Below are positions 30,123 through 41,399 of a stretch of 64,000 nucleotides of DNA, one piece after another (the first letter of the stretch is position 1; every line of letters begins with the position of its first letter). This DNA is from Amylostereum areolatum (lineage: Eukaryota > Basidiomycota > Agaricomycetes > Russulales > Stereaceae), in contig SAXG01000019.1 of assembly GCA_012932865.1 (NCBI GenBank), positions 372,001 to 436,000 on the forward strand. Reading direction: 5' to 3'. The position numbers and the translations under genes are program-made. Under the pieces are notes generated by a model. That model did not search any database. It had not been told where the DNA came from and worked only from the letters and a program-made list of their open reading frames with translations.

Positions 30123-31474
30123 TGCGAGCGGGATGGTGGTGGGGCGAAAGAAGCAGCGTGCAAGCTACCCCGCGTCGGAAATCCGACGACACGTGGATCG
30201 GCTCGCGTGGCGGAGAGGCACGTGAGCGTACCCCTCCGGCAAGAACCGGCACCAGCGTTTCCCCGGCGCCGATTGCACTTGCTGCTGCCTTTACATCTCT
30301 ACATACAACGTTTCAACCTCTCCCGTGTCCCCATGGTCCAACTATACAATTGCTAGGGTGCGAAACTGGCTCCTCAAAAACGAGTCATGGATAGAATCGC
30401 AGGAGTGCCAGACTCCGGATACGGTGCGTGGAGTTTGCAGTCTCACTCATCCTGCCGTCCTGACGAGGCCCAGGATGTTATAGGTTCAGAGAAGCTAGGC
30501 GACATACACATATGTTTAACATGTCACCTTGAATGACCGCCCTGCGAAAGACTGGCAGTGAGCCCGTAAAACAGCTCGTTAACATGCTCTAGGTGCGCTC
30601 TCAACCTATTTTACTCCCTCGAGCTACCCTCATCTTTCATACACGAAGTTATCTTCTACCCCTGTGTTGATGTCATCAAGAGAAGATCCGTATGCCTCTC
30701 GAAATGCACAGTTCATGCCGCCGACTTCCTCGCCGGCGCATCTTGGATTGTTCGAAGACCCCGCCCGCCCATGCACCCATCCCCCACCGTCCTGGGTCTA
30801 GATGAAACGTGCACCGCCCCCAGATCGCAAACTATCGTCCCATGGACTTTTCTGCCGACGAGGCCTCCCTTGAGAACCGTCGTACGGTAGGGTCGGTTCT
30901 TGTCTAATATGCCGTGCTGGGATCTCATATACTATTCTGCCCCACAGGCGGCTATCGTGCCATTATCTTACAAAAGCTCCTCCCTTTGCGAACGTATGCC
31001 CAGATCCCAACATATAAGTAGGCTACTTCTGAATGAGGGACGACATGCGAAGGTCGTCGGATCGCCGCCCGTCCGTGCCGCGTGCCCGACGTTATCCACG
31101 ACCACCTCATATCACCGTGCGCCCATCACCAAACCCGCCTCATTCCTCGGCACCCCCGGTCGATGCTATTCCCCGGCTGTACTAGACCCGTTATCTCACC
31201 ATCTTTCCATCCGTACCACTCTATTTTCGCGATACGCTTACGGCGCTACGCCCAAGGAGAATGACCGTGCAAAATGTTTATTTCTGCCCCACTCCCATCA
31301 CAGCGCGGCGGGTTGTAATGTATGGGACGCTCATTTGGAGATACCGACACTGCTTCTTAGCACGTCTATGTTTTATAAGAGCAGGGCCGCATCTTGCGCC
31401 CGACTGGTCGTGATATCTCCTTTCCTCTTCCCTCCCGCTTTCCTTCCAATCCCCAGGCCTCAACTGTCAGCACG
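30123..31474. other. 1.35-kb intergenic region
   Basis: It contains the promoter of the GLTP gene (to the left) and of the membrane-protein gene (to the right). The open frames within it, including one on the plus strand at 30900-31478, have no recognisable domain and look like chance frames. Confidence 0.45.
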
Positions 31475-32020
31475 ATGAGCCCGACGCTCCTCGGCGCCCG
31501 CGATGTGAACACGACGACGCTCGAGACCGTCTTTCAAGAGGCAGTCAACATCATCGGAGACGTGGGCGTGTCAGCAAAGTATGCACTCGACATTCTATGC
31601 ATCGAGACGCCTCTCTGGGGTGCGTACCAGCACCGCTCGCCCTCTCCTCCTCGTCTCATCACGTGCTCTCAAATTGGAGGTATGTTCACGGTCCTGATCC
31701 TGCTTTCAACGTGGATTCTTTGGTACGTTTCAATACATCATGCAGCGCAGATTCATCCCTCTTATCGTGCATCTCGTGGCGGCGTCCATCACAGCGACAA
31801 GGGCCTCCGCTCGACCTCACACCGTATCATGCTCGTCGTCACGATAGTCATGTACGGAGCCTCTACAACCCACTGGGTCTTGCTCCTCAAGCGCACGGTG
31901 AGCTTCCCTCGTGCGCTAGCACGCCAAGAAAATTTCATTACGTCCTCGGCGCAAAGATGTTTGGACGCGGTCCAGAGCGACACACCTTGCGAGCTGTTCG
32001 TATTCTCGTCGCCGTCGAAC
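31475..32020 (+). CDS. Seven-helix-type membrane protein, N-terminal half
   Basis: From ATG 31475 the sequence reads MSPTLLGARDVNTTTLETVF. Hydrophobic segments GGMFTVLILLSTWILW and RIMLVVTIVMYGASTTHWVL follow, separated by likely introns (a GTGCGT donor near 31620 and GTACGT near 31722). The end of this half (RCLDAVQSDTPCE) resembles the extracellular loop that precedes the next helix in a common Agaricomycete family of orphan seven-helix proteins. After about 32020 the recognisable sequence stops, and the rest of the family pattern resumes only near 33265. Function unknown; a receptor-like role is only suggested by topology. Confidence 0.55.
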
Positions 32021-33240
32021 GTACACCACCAGGCGATCCCTCAGCTTCATTCCGATATCACGCCCCTGAGTTTGAAGTTGGTGTGCCGATGGATGGAATC
32101 CAAAAATGTCAAGCGGATATCACGCTCAACGAATTCCCTTGGGCCCGAAGCTGAGGTTCTTTGGATTCAATCCAATAATCTTACTAAGCTCATCAAGAAT
32201 CGCTCGGCGGGTTGCTGGCTTAAATCGTGCTTATCGCGATCTTATCCTGATGTAGAAGGAAGAAAATCATGATATTTTCATTTGATAACTACAGAGTATA
32301 TGGGGGCTGCTACGGGATATATGGAGAGGGATGACAGGTGAGAGAGGGTTACCTGGGATGCCAACAAAGCAGGTGGACCAGACGGAGACCGAGATAAGAC
32401 CAGGGAACCCAGTGAGCCAGGGGACAGAGAGCCAGGACCAGAGAGGAGCGCGAGCGGGACCAAGATCGCGAGCGAGGACCAAGACCGCAAGCAAAAATCG
32501 AGAGACCGAGAGTAAAGTTCAAGACCACGAGCAAAGTTCAAGACCAGGAGTAAAGTTCAAGGCCGCGAGCGAAGGTGAGGACGACTGCCAGCGACAACAA
32601 GAGGGGCGCCGGAGCATGTGCAAATCCTGAATGCTGTCGTGAGGGCAGGTGGGCGGTAAGTGAATAGAACACGCACCATGGTCCAGACTCTGGATGATGC
32701 CCACATGAGAGTGTCGAAGGGAGAGTCCATACCCAACCCTTCGTACATCCACGGAAACCCTGACGCGCCGTCCAAATCTCGGTACGTCGGAGTCGCCCAT
32801 TACAGATGAGGGGTTATGGCCAGGTGAAGGACGGGGAGAAGAGAAGGACGTGGTGAGAGGAAACAAGGAGTCGAGGATGACTTGGCGCGACGACGAAAAT
32901 GAATACTGCTTACATAACCCGCGCTCGTCGCCGTCCATCGAGGACTCTGTGGGGATTGAAACTGAGAGGACAACCTGTACTCACGCTGACTTGGGCGCGA
33001 AGCCGACTTTCTCGCAACGGATAATCGGAATGGCGCCGAGATTGAGGGGGTTGGATTGAAGCTGACACGATGCTAGCGTGAACCCTTGGTCACGCCATCA
33101 GACTCATCCGAATGGCCCCGCATAGAGTCATGCTGAGGCAACTGCTGGTGGTGTAGGCTACCTGACGTCGTGCGCTCCAACGTCGCTCATCACCCTCAAT
33201 GTGCGAATCTTCTCTTGGTCTTACGTTCGCCGTTCGGTGC
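32021..33240. other. Unexplained sequence between two halves of the membrane gene
   Basis: It includes an A/G-rich minisatellite (32514-32570) within a wider GACCNNGAGC-like low-complexity stretch, and some minus-strand frames around 32519-32938 whose one GT-AG pair (near 32980) is not enough to define a gene. It may be an insertion, or this may be two adjacent genes. Confidence 0.4.
32514..32570. repeat. Three 19-bp tandem repeats
   Basis: Three consecutive units of the form AAAGTTCAAGRCCRSGAGY at 32514, 32533 and 32552. They lie within a longer degenerate purine-rich stretch (about 32380-32580). Confidence 0.8.
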
Positions 33241-33264
33241 TGACTTCGATCTTAGTTAATCCTA

Positions 33265-34283
33265 AGCGATTCCATCGTGCTCTGGCGTGCGTGGATATTG
33301 TGGAGTCGAAACCGGGTGCTTCAGGTGATATCCGTGGCTTCGGTCCTTGCCACACTTGGTGCGTCATCGGTGTTTGTGTAGGCACTATATCCCCTGACCT
33401 TGTATCGCGTATAGGCTTATCGCTGGCCGATATCTCTGACGCGTGCACGACTTTCGACGGCTCTGTGTTTGAGGGCTCGCCGATAGGACTAGCGGCATTG
33501 ACGATGTCTCTGGTGACAAACCTTTGGGCGACGACGCTCATCGGGTACAAAGCCTGGTGCGTGGTTTTCGCTCTCTACGAGCAATTTGCGTTGGACACTC
33601 ACGCTATGAACCTGGAAAATGTAGGATGCACCGTCGTCTAATCAGAAAACACATCCAGAGCGGTGATGGAAAGACCCAAGTAGAGAAGGTGATGACATTG
33701 CTGGTGGAGTCGGGCGTGCTATATTGTTGCGTCTGGGTGCGTCCTCTCCCTTTCGTATCTCAGTCAAATCTCATCGGTACACCTGCAGATCCTCCTGGTT
33801 GTGTTCAACTCCATAGTGGTTGTCGAGGGCTTTGGGGTCACAGGGCCCAACCTCCTCCCCAGCTCCCCACGCGAAAACTTCATCCGCGCCATCGACAAGT
33901 TCATCGAAGGTGGGATGTTTCAAGTCATCGTAAGCCGCTCTCTCCCCTCCACCAAGTCGTCTGCTGATACAAACTTCTCACGCAAGGGCATCTATCCCAC
34001 CCTCATCGTCGTCCTCGTATGCCTCCAGAAAACACACTGCGACCGCCATTTCACCTACGAGACGTTCCGTGCTCCACAAATATCACTACGCGACATCCGA
34101 GTCACGGTCGACACGGAGACGACGGCGGCAGATAGTCAGGGCAGGATATATGCGCTCAATTCGGAGGGATGTTATGGGGTAGAAGGAGGCCCGCAAGGGC
34201 TGAGGCGCGGAGAGGATGAGGAAAGCATTGTGAGGGCGGATATTGGGAAGGGAGACTATGTGAAGGATACGCGGACGGTTTGA
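33265..34283 (+). CDS. Seven-helix-type membrane protein, C-terminal half
   Basis: The segments read, in family order: DSIVLWRAWILWSRNRVLQ; SVASVLATLGAS; GLAALTMSLVTNLWATTLIG; HRRLIRKHIQSGDGKTQVEK; LLVESGVLYCCVW; ILLVVFNSIVVVEG; and GIYPTLIVVLVCLQKTHCDR. A charged tail ends at TGA 34281-34283. Introns with GT-AG ends separate the last blocks (near 33560-33626, 33730-33782 and 33930-33988). The splice near 33375-33414 does not preserve frame with the sites I can see, so a lesion there is possible. The WRAWVLW and LVESG motifs are typical of orphan fungal membrane proteins common in Agaricomycetes. I know of no function. It is most simply the second half of the gene begun at 31475. Confidence 0.6.
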
Positions 34284-34700
34284 CCGTGTGGGCATCTGTA
34301 CGGTGGTGCATCTCATCCTTGCGCGCGTTGTATGGGCACTTCCCGTAGGTGGATACTTTGAACGCAACTAATGTATATTATGCGTGGCATGTGTCTGGAT
34401 GGACTTCGACGTCTTCCGAGGGATGCAGAGTTACTTATTGCATGGATATTGCGACTAACACGGATACAGCCAACACGAAGAGCACGCTCGCCTGCATCAA
34501 AGTCCCCATTAGAAAGATACCCTAGGTCGAGATCGGTGAGGTGGGGACTTAACGAGAGCCCATAGCCACGGCTCGATATATGGTGGATTCCTCCAAACGC
34601 GAGCCAAGTTTGGAGGAAAGGACTGGACGTCTCGGGGCTGTGGAAGAGACGCCGTGCCTGTGAAAAGTAAGGGTTTGTTTGAATAAGTACCATTCAACCA

Positions 34701-35868
34701 CTAAGTAGGGACTGAAGTAACGCACAGTTCCGGAGGAATATGGCGGCGATGGTGCGAACGAAGAGGGCGGGACGATGGGTCGCCTTGGTCTCTGTGATAT
34801 CTTAGGATGAGAAGGTAAATGCCAATGGCGGTATCCATACCAGAAAATAGTGCAAGCATCTTCATCAACTCTTGGTACTCGTCTTGCGTGAATAACGGGG
34901 ACAAATCATGGATCATGACATCTAGGAACCGCTGTAAGCCTTTGATGGGTTATATTCCACGTCCTGCAAGAGGATTCGTACCCAAGTGCGAAGAGTGGAG
35001 GATCGCCTTCGCGTCCGCCAGAGCGCTCTCAGGCAAAGAAACGTGGGACGGATGAGCCTCCACAAAGGACCAGTACGAGCGATCCATCTGCGCCGCTACG
35101 CCGCCGAATCACCCTCGGCTCAGTTGACCGGGAGTTTCGTCGCGAACTCACCCTCACTCGGTGCTGTGCGCACCCATCGGGCACGTACGTTGTGGATACC
35201 TTCCGGAAAGACCGTTGAGACCTCCCGTCGATCGTGATTGACCCACGCACAATCTGCCGCAAGGATGTCCGATTCGTCTTGGCCCATGCCTCGAAGCCAC
35301 AGCTCCCATCCTGGAGGCGGCAGCGTTATCCCGGTCAAATAGCGCTGTACGCGCTCGAGCGCCCCCGTTATTCCGAGGTCGACATCCGTAACAATTCGCA
35401 TCGAATTGTGGACAAAATACACGGAGTACCTGGGTACATCAGGAAAAACCTCCCTTACTAAAAATCTACTAATTAGAGGGGGACCTTCCTAATTCCCTGT
35501 TCCCGCTGCCAACCTGCAAGGCACTACGTCAACGTAGGTCCCTGTCACCCTTCTGGCCTCAACTATGTATTTGAAGTGCAAATATGAGGTCAATGTCGAC
35601 GACGGTGCATCGAAATGTGTACGGGGTTTTGTGAGAATAGAGCCCGTTAGTTCACTTTAGGAAGGTCCCCCTCTAACTAGCGCTAATTTGCTGGATTTGT
35701 TGATTTTAGTAAGGGAGGTTTTTCCTGATGTAGACGATGGATGCGCCATCCGTTAAGCTCCTGGTCGTGCTGAGGATGCGAGGACGTATAATCGGCCATG
35801 GATACGCCTGGCTTCATACTTGGAGGTAAATCCAGGTCAGGGCCGACGGAATCGTCGTGGCCTGACAA
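34701..35868 (-). pseudogene. WW-like family gene, copy C, split by a MITE
   Basis: Reading the minus strand, a first exon begins at 35868 (MSGHDDSVGPDLDLPPSM...) and reaches ELNGWRIHR at 35733. There the MITE 35437-35730 interrupts it. Coding resumes at 35434 with PRYSVYFVHNS, MRIVTDVDLG, LPPPGWELWLRGMG and CAWVNHDRREVSTVFP. Further exons carry MDRSYWSFVEAHPSHVSLP and LFTQDEYQELMKML. Removing the MITE and one TA joins CGT CTA CCC in frame (HRLPRY), and copy A has HHLPSN at the same place. The insertion is therefore within an exon and very probably destroys the gene. Confidence 0.7.
35437..35730. mobile_element. Second MITE, TA-flanked, inside a coding exon
   Basis: A 294-bp element whose ends are inverted copies of CATCAGGAAAAACCTCCCTT, extending to ACTAAAA. 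TA lies on both sides (35435-35436 and 35731-35732). An inner inverted pair (TAGAGGGGGACCTTCCTAA, near 35475 and 35657) is also present. It encodes nothing. Its end sequence differs from the MITE at 26041, so it is another family. Confidence 0.87.
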
Positions 35869-36321
35869 CAGGACGCCAGAGCCTCGAAAGAAGGTCGCTA
35901 AGCCTAGAGGCGTCGGTGGTCGGGTTATGTCAGAACTTTGCAGCTGGGGTGTATTCCTGGAGAGATTCCACGATTAGATGCAGGCGACGGGCATCTAAGG
36001 GGATACATGCTCGCTGCCAACGTCGCCGGTGTAAGTTCCTTCTATCATGCCTTGCGATTCGGGAGCAGGAGCGGGCACCTCACCCGTACCCGGATGCGAG
36101 ACCGAGTCTTCACTTTCAAAGCAAGAGCGTGACCAAACGTCCGATGGGAAAGAGTGCCGATCCGGCAACGTACTCGTGGTCACGGTCCTGTCCTGAGCTT
36201 CCTGCTACCATGTTGTCCACCCTCTGCGTGGTATCGGCTCTCCTCCTTGTTCGCGTGGAATGAAACACGCCTGACAGAATCCTGATTGCATCAATACATA
36301 CGTTGTAACGAGCGTACACCG

Positions 36322-36888
36322 TCAGAAACGACAGGATGAACGCACCTCCGCCGAGTCCGTTGTGAATCTGGTTCTGGATCGTATAAAGACTGGGGGAGGA
36401 TGCTTCCTGCTATGAATATGCTGTAAGGTTAATTCATGAGACATGACGAGATGCCTTCTTGGAGGGTGGGACACGTACTCGGGGTCAGAATCTGTCACCA
36501 GCCTCGAACCGACTCTCACATCTCCTCCGGCGCTTTGCGGTGCCTCGACCCCTTCTCCGCGAATGCTCGAAGACCGGATAGGATCGAGAAGTCCTTCGAG
36601 GACCAGTAGTCTTGAGTCATTGTCTGATTGCACGTGAGGTGCGTCAGGGATAGATAAAAGTGGGTGTGAAGGCAATTCTGAGTCCGGGGATTGATGAGGA
36701 TCTGGCGATGACGGCCGCTCTGGTGGAGGACTGCCAGCGTGTGACGGTTCTTCATGATCAGAAGAATGTCCATCATCGGGATCGACGTCCGAGTCGTCAC
36801 GTCCGAGCCCTGGCAGGGACGTAGGTGTGAAGGCTATGTAATGAACATCGGAGACCGGGTTGTCGTTGAAGTGGGCATTGCGAGGCAT
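36322..36888 (-). CDS. Hypothetical Ser/Pro/Asp-rich protein or exon
   Basis: A 188-codon minus-strand frame with strong low-complexity composition (DDSDVDPDDGHSSDHEEPSH). It is acidic in the first half and basic near the end. No domain is recognised. It may be the last exon of a gene whose membrane-type part lies upstream at 37027-37503, since membrane proteins of this kind in Agaricomycetes often end in such disordered tails. Confidence 0.35.
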   Translation of the reverse strand: MPRNAHFNDNPVSDVHYIAFTPTSLPGLGRDDSDVDPDDGHSSDHEEPSHAGSPPPERPSSPDPHQSPDSELPSHPLLSIPDAPHVQSDNDSRLLVLEGLLDPIRSSSIRGEGVEAPQSAGGDVRVGSRLVTDSDPEYVSHPPRRHLVMSHELTLQHIHSRKHPPPVFIRSRTRFTTDSAEVRSSCRF

Positions 36889-37026
36889 TCAAGTTGGTGG
36901 AAAGTTTGTTCAGATCGACTTCTACAAGTTCACGAGAGGGGGAAATCAAGACGAAAAGATGAGAGGCCTGCCAGTGGGCCGTATCTTTATACTATAGAAC
37001 GCCGCACAGGATCAAGGCTAAAGTTC

Positions 37027-37503
37027 TCATGGCCGTCTGGTCATCTGAGGCGATTGGTACAAGTTTTCGAAGAGACGACCCGAACACAGGATGAGACGGG
37101 ATATCAAGGGAAGTACGACCTGAAAGACACTTGGGATCAGAAACCAGAAGTATAAGGCGGTGAATGGCGATGACGTCACAAGTGCGAAGCAAACAACCCC
37201 AGCCTCGAATCCTGATACCGCGCCTCGGATTCGACGAGAACTCTTTCCTCCATAGTTTGAGCGAAACAGATGCCATTCTTTCTTGTTAAATACCCCGACA
37301 ACGAGGGCGAGACAATCAGACATAGGGAGCGTGGTGCAGGCGTCTGTATAGAGGAGGCGGTATCGTAAGCGAAGGGGTCGAATAGTAGATAAACAAGAGA
37401 GGGAAGATAGCATAATGTAACAACGCACACGACCAATCGAAAGTCCTACACAGGCCACGAGAAGGGCCGCCCACCAAGCAGTCCAGAAGAGAGCAGCAGA
37501 CAC
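37027..37503 (-). CDS. Hypothetical membrane-protein exons
   Basis: The minus-strand frame from 37503 opens with a hydrophobic MSAALFWTAWWAALLVACVG segment followed by a GTGCGT donor. Later hydrophobic stretches (ALYFWFLIPSVFQVVLPLI) appear in the same frame, but the region between has competing frames and probably introns. I cannot define the exons or the family. Confidence 0.3.
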   Translation of the reverse strand: MSAALFWTAWWAALLVACVGLSIGRVRCYIMLSSLSCLSTIRPLRLRYRLLYTDACTTLPMSDCLALVVGVFNKKEWHLFRSNYGGKSSRRIRGAVSGFEAGVVCFALVTSSPFTALYFWFLIPSVFQVVLPLISRLILCSGRLFENLYQSPQMTRRP

Positions 37504-37536
37504 GAACGCCCGCCCAGAGCTTGAAATTCAGCCGGC

Positions 37537-39345
37537 CTAAGATGGCACAGCGTCACCGGTGTCCCCATTTGCACGCTTCCCGCTTCCGGGTCCGCGGTCT
37601 ACTGGCGAGCCGTCATCTTCGCCCGTCTCGTCCGTGAACACACCCAGGATCTCCACGACACTCTCCAGCGCTACCTTCGGCTTCGCCAAGACCGTCCTCT
37701 CAACCGTCCCATCGTCCTTCCGTACTCGGCGCTCGAGCCCGAGACTGGTGGTGCAGAGAACAGGCGTACTTTGCACCGCCGACGACTCTCCACCGTACGC
37801 ATCTTCCGCATCCTTTTTGTCGAAAACGGAACCAGGGAGGACCATGGTGGTCGACAAGAAACTGGCGGTGACGTCCTCGCCAACAATCTTGTTAAGGTGA
37901 AGGGCAATGGCCGCAATTTCGGAAAGCTTGGCGCCGCTGTGGGAGGTGACGGCTGTACGGACGATCTCGGAGGATGTGCCAAAGCCGGCGAGGACGATGA
38001 CAGAGACAAGGGTGGAAATGAAGGCGCCCACGGCCGGTATGGTAGGGGGCACGTCGGAGCGGAAGGCCGCTTGGGCATGGCGGCGAGTCAGAGATCGCCA
38101 TTGCCCTGAAACCGCCGCAGGCTCTGTGGGAGAATATGAGGATACGAAACATCGAACGACAGCCGTGGAATGAGCCTTACCAGCGAGGAAAACGGACTCG
38201 AATGTTCTCGCGAACGGCTCCTGGTGCGACGGGCCGAAGTGCCAACGGGAGATTACCACGCGGGAGACGCTCGCGATCGCGGATTGGAACGCGAGCTCGA
38301 GCAGGAGCGGGTCGTCCGCGTGGTGGACGGATTGAAGAGCCTCGACCATGCGGTCGCCCAAGATGACGCGAACATCGTCGACGACGGCCGGCTCGATCAC
38401 TCGCTGCGGAGTGGCCCCCACTGTGTCCACAACTGTGTCCGCGAGGGTCATGGCTACCTGCTGGATCTCATAGTTGAGCTCCTGCACGAGGCGAACGACT
38501 TCGGCGTCGGTGACGGCGTCCTGCGTGCCTAGGAAGACCTGGGCCTCGCCGAGCTCCTTCGACCGCGTGTCGAGGAGGGCCGTCTTCTGCTGAACTGTCT
38601 TCTGGAGGCCTTGGATCAAGAGCTGCTGTTGCGCGCGAATGTCCTCGGAGTGACGGAGGGCCGACTGGGCGTTGTACAGGGTACGGTCGAGGTCTTGGAT
38701 GCGGACGTTCGCGTCGCGGACGTTGGTTTCCAGGGTCCTTTTGCTCTCGACAAGTTCCGGGATTTGAACCTGCTGTTTGGAGAGGGTGGACTCGGAACGG
38801 CGGAGGGAGGAACGGGAGGCGTCGAGGTCTCGGCGGAGGTCTTGAATGCGAGCGTTGGCTTCGCGGAGGTCCTTTTCGGCGCCCTTGTTCTTCTCGACCA
38901 ACGCCTGCGTCTTCTCCTCTTGCTGTGCGAGCTTGGATTGGGACCGTTGGATGGCCGACCGGGAATTCTGCAGGTCTCGTTGGAGGGCTTCGATACGAGT
39001 GGTGGCGTCGCGAAGCTCGGCTTCCAGGTGCGGGACGGCCCCCTTGTCCTGCAGATCCTTGTCCTTCTCGCCGCGCAACTGCTCCTGCGCAAGTATCCGC
39101 TGCTCCTCCGCCGTCCGCAGGTCCGCTTCCAGCCTCTCGACCGTCTCCCGCTCCATGTTCCTATCCGCGACGACGGACTCGTATTCCAGACGCAGACGTT
39201 TGACGTCGCCATAGTCTCCTCTTGAGGTCTGCCATCCGAGAGAGTAGAGGTAGGTCAAAAGTAGGACGAGAATGGCTGCTAGGTAGGGAGCTCCGAGCGG
39301 CATGAGGTATCGTTTTGGGTGACCTTGAGGAGAGGGCGAGGGCAT
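37537..39345 (-). CDS. Membrane-anchored coiled-coil protein, family copy 1
   Basis: The frame is 602 codons. A 57-bp GT-AG intron (38124-38180) without stops reads through, so the spliced product is about 583 residues. Residues ~15-35 are a membrane helix (PYLAAILVLLLTYLYSLGW). A long heptad-rich coiled coil of repeated LExxLRDA and SRSxLRRSES units follows to about residue 250. The conserved domain follows: AQVFLGTQDAVTDAEVV, LVQELNYEIQQ, DPLLLELAFQ, QWRSLTRRHAQAAF, ALHLNKIVGEDV, VLCTTSLGLERRV and VLAKPKVALESV. The protein is probably anchored with the coil outward. The family recurs three more times in this window, and I know of no function for it. Confidence 0.8.
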   Translation of the reverse strand: MPSPSPQGHPKRYLMPLGAPYLAAILVLLLTYLYSLGWQTSRGDYGDVKRLRLEYESVVADRNMERETVERLEADLRTAEEQRILAQEQLRGEKDKDLQDKGAVPHLEAELRDATTRIEALQRDLQNSRSAIQRSQSKLAQQEEKTQALVEKNKGAEKDLREANARIQDLRRDLDASRSSLRRSESTLSKQQVQIPELVESKRTLETNVRDANVRIQDLDRTLYNAQSALRHSEDIRAQQQLLIQGLQKTVQQKTALLDTRSKELGEAQVFLGTQDAVTDAEVVRLVQELNYEIQQVAMTLADTVVDTVGATPQRVIEPAVVDDVRVILGDRMVEALQSVHHADDPLLLELAFQSAIASVSRVVISRWHFGPSHQEPFARTFESVFLAGKAHSTAVVRCFVSSYSPTEPAAVSGQWRSLTRRHAQAAFRSDVPPTIPAVGAFISTLVSVIVLAGFGTSSEIVRTAVTSHSGAKLSEIAAIALHLNKIVGEDVTASFLSTTMVLPGSVFDKKDAEDAYGGESSAVQSTPVLCTTSLGLERRVRKDDGTVERTVLAKPKVALESVVEILGVFTDETGEDDGSPVDRGPGSGKRANGDTGDAVPS

Positions 39346-39834
39346 TTGAGGATGCGAGAATGGTGGGGCAGGGGCACGTTATCCTAGACATGCGTCCTCA
39401 CAGCGTTCTCCATAACTTCATCATTGCCCGAGGAAGTCTGCAGGCGCATGTTAATAAACGCCGCAGTCGACTTGTGTGCAACGTACTGTGGCCGAAGCGA
39501 AGATCATCACGTATCTCAGAAAGGGCGATGAATATCCGCGCATTTTTCTATGAGAACTTGAGGGCGAGGACCTGCTGTCGAGAGCCTGGGGGCTCGATGA
39601 CTTGGAGTTGGACGTGCATATGATGGCGGCGTGAGCAGAGCGGGACCGTGACGAAGCGCTACCGCTACAGGAGTTACTCGTTACTCCGTTACTTCCGTGA
39701 CATCATCACCACGTTCCGTCCTCGCCGTTTGCTCGTCGTACAGGGTCTTCCACCAAGCCAATTCAACATTCAACATCCCTCCCATCATCTTTCAAATAAT
39801 CTTCGTTCGAGACAAAACGATTATAAACCAGTGT
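39346..39834. other. Intergenic spacer
   Basis: It separates two minus-strand genes of the same family and holds the promoter of copy 1. No other gene is seen. Confidence 0.45.
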
Positions 39835-41289
39835 TCAGACAGTAGCAAGTGCCGTGACAGTAGACCGAGGAGAACCCAGCGGCATCATCTCACCCACCCT
39901 TGGAAGCATGTCAACGATGCTCTTCAACACAATCTTCGGCGGCACCAGCAACCTTGAAGTTACTTCGCCTCCACCGATGATACACCTCAGCCCCATTCCC
40001 CGCGTGCAAAGCACGATCCTTTCCTCCGGTGACGCTGGCGCATCTCCCGCGTAGTCGTCCACCATCGTGGGGCCATCGAACACCGCACATGCGAAGCAAG
40101 GACGGGAAGAGCGAGCGCGATACGACACCATCGCCGATGGACGTATTCAGCTCCAGCACAAGGCCCACGATGTCGCGCAACTCGACCTCGACATGCGCGA
40201 GGACGATGGCTTTTGCCTGACCTTGCGACGGAACTGAGGCCTGCGACGACCAACGTCGCGGAGAGTGACCGATATGAGTGCATCGAAGACGGGGGCAGGC
40301 CCATCCGTCATCAGACGAGAATGCTGTTTTCGCATATTGTCGTGTCAAGATTCTCCATCGTCCCGACACCGACGGTGGCTCTAGGTGAGGGCCGTCAGCT
40401 CAGACGCAGCGACTCGAATGATGACATCAGCCTACCCTTCAGTACCAAGTGACTAGAATATGTTGTCCATATACCAATGAAAGTCCGGTTCGTCGGATGC
40501 CACCGGGAAATGGCACGGGACGCGACAGATAGCTGTGCAAGCTTGGATGATACTCTCCAAGAGGAGGGGGTTTTCGTCGTGGCGGACGTGTGGCAGATAA
40601 TGAGAGATGTCAAAGCCAAGCCCGGCGCGAAGCACCTCGCTCGCCTTCACGGCATCATCCTCGCCGACGCCTGCATGCGCAACGACGTCCGTGTCGCCCA
40701 CTTCTGCCGCCAGAGTACTCGCCATCTGTGCGATCTGCGCGTTCAGACGCTCGACGTCGCTCACGATGCGCGCATCCGTGAATGAGTCGTACGAGCCCAG
40801 GAATGTCTGCGCCTCTATGAGCTCTTGTGCGCGCGCGTCGGCGAGCTCTTGAGCGCGACTGAGGGACGTCCTAGTTGCGCGCAGCTGTCCGTCCTGGCGC
40901 TCGAGTTGGGTGTCCCGTTTAGACACGTCCTCGAGGGCTTTCTTCCGCTCTTCCACTGCCAAGACGTACTTCTGCTTCATCCTCTCCAGTTCTTCCTGTG
41001 ATCGATTGCGCTCTTTCGTATGCGCGGCCACTGCCTCGCCTGCTTTGCGCCTTTCCAGCGACAGTTGAGTCCGAAGGTTGTTCAGTTCCCTAGCGTATTC
41101 CTGAAGGTCCTGTTTGCAGCGTCGTAGCGACTCCGACTCCTGAACGGCTTTGTTACTTCCGTCTGTAGTTGCAGAGTGCGACAGCGTCTGGCCTTCTAAT
41201 TCGTGTTCGACTAGCCATTGTGATCCGCCATCCCTGTATCGAGGGGAAAATAAATGATACCAGAGAGAGAGAACCCGATCTAGTAGCAT
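39835..41289 (-). CDS. Coiled-coil family copy 2, diverged
   Basis: Exon 1 runs from ATG 41289 to about 40453. It has a short hydrophobic N-terminus (LDRVLSLWYHLF), a coiled coil (LNNLRTQLSLERRKAGEAVA and on), then AQTFLGSYDSFTDARIV and NPLLLESIIQACTAICRV. Further exons carry WRILTRQYAKTAFSSDDG, LRDIVGLVLELNTSIGDGVV and VLCTRGMGLRC...VPPKIVLKSIVDML, ending near 39835. The later blocks fall in different frames, so there are introns or a frameshift I could not settle. It is clearly a paralog of the gene at 37537 with many substitutions. It may be decaying. Confidence 0.6.
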
Positions 41290-41399
41290 ACTGGATGGGA
41301 AAAAATGGGTGTGGGGGTGGGGGCAGAGCGTACCACTGCAAGGACTCGGGAGATGTGAGCACGAGGAGACCGCGCGTCTTATCGCAGGCGTAGACTCAT

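Noticed and set aside
38611..39225. 204-codon plus-strand frame
   Set aside because: Antisense to the coiled-coil region of the minus-strand gene; heptad codon bias on one strand leaves the other open.
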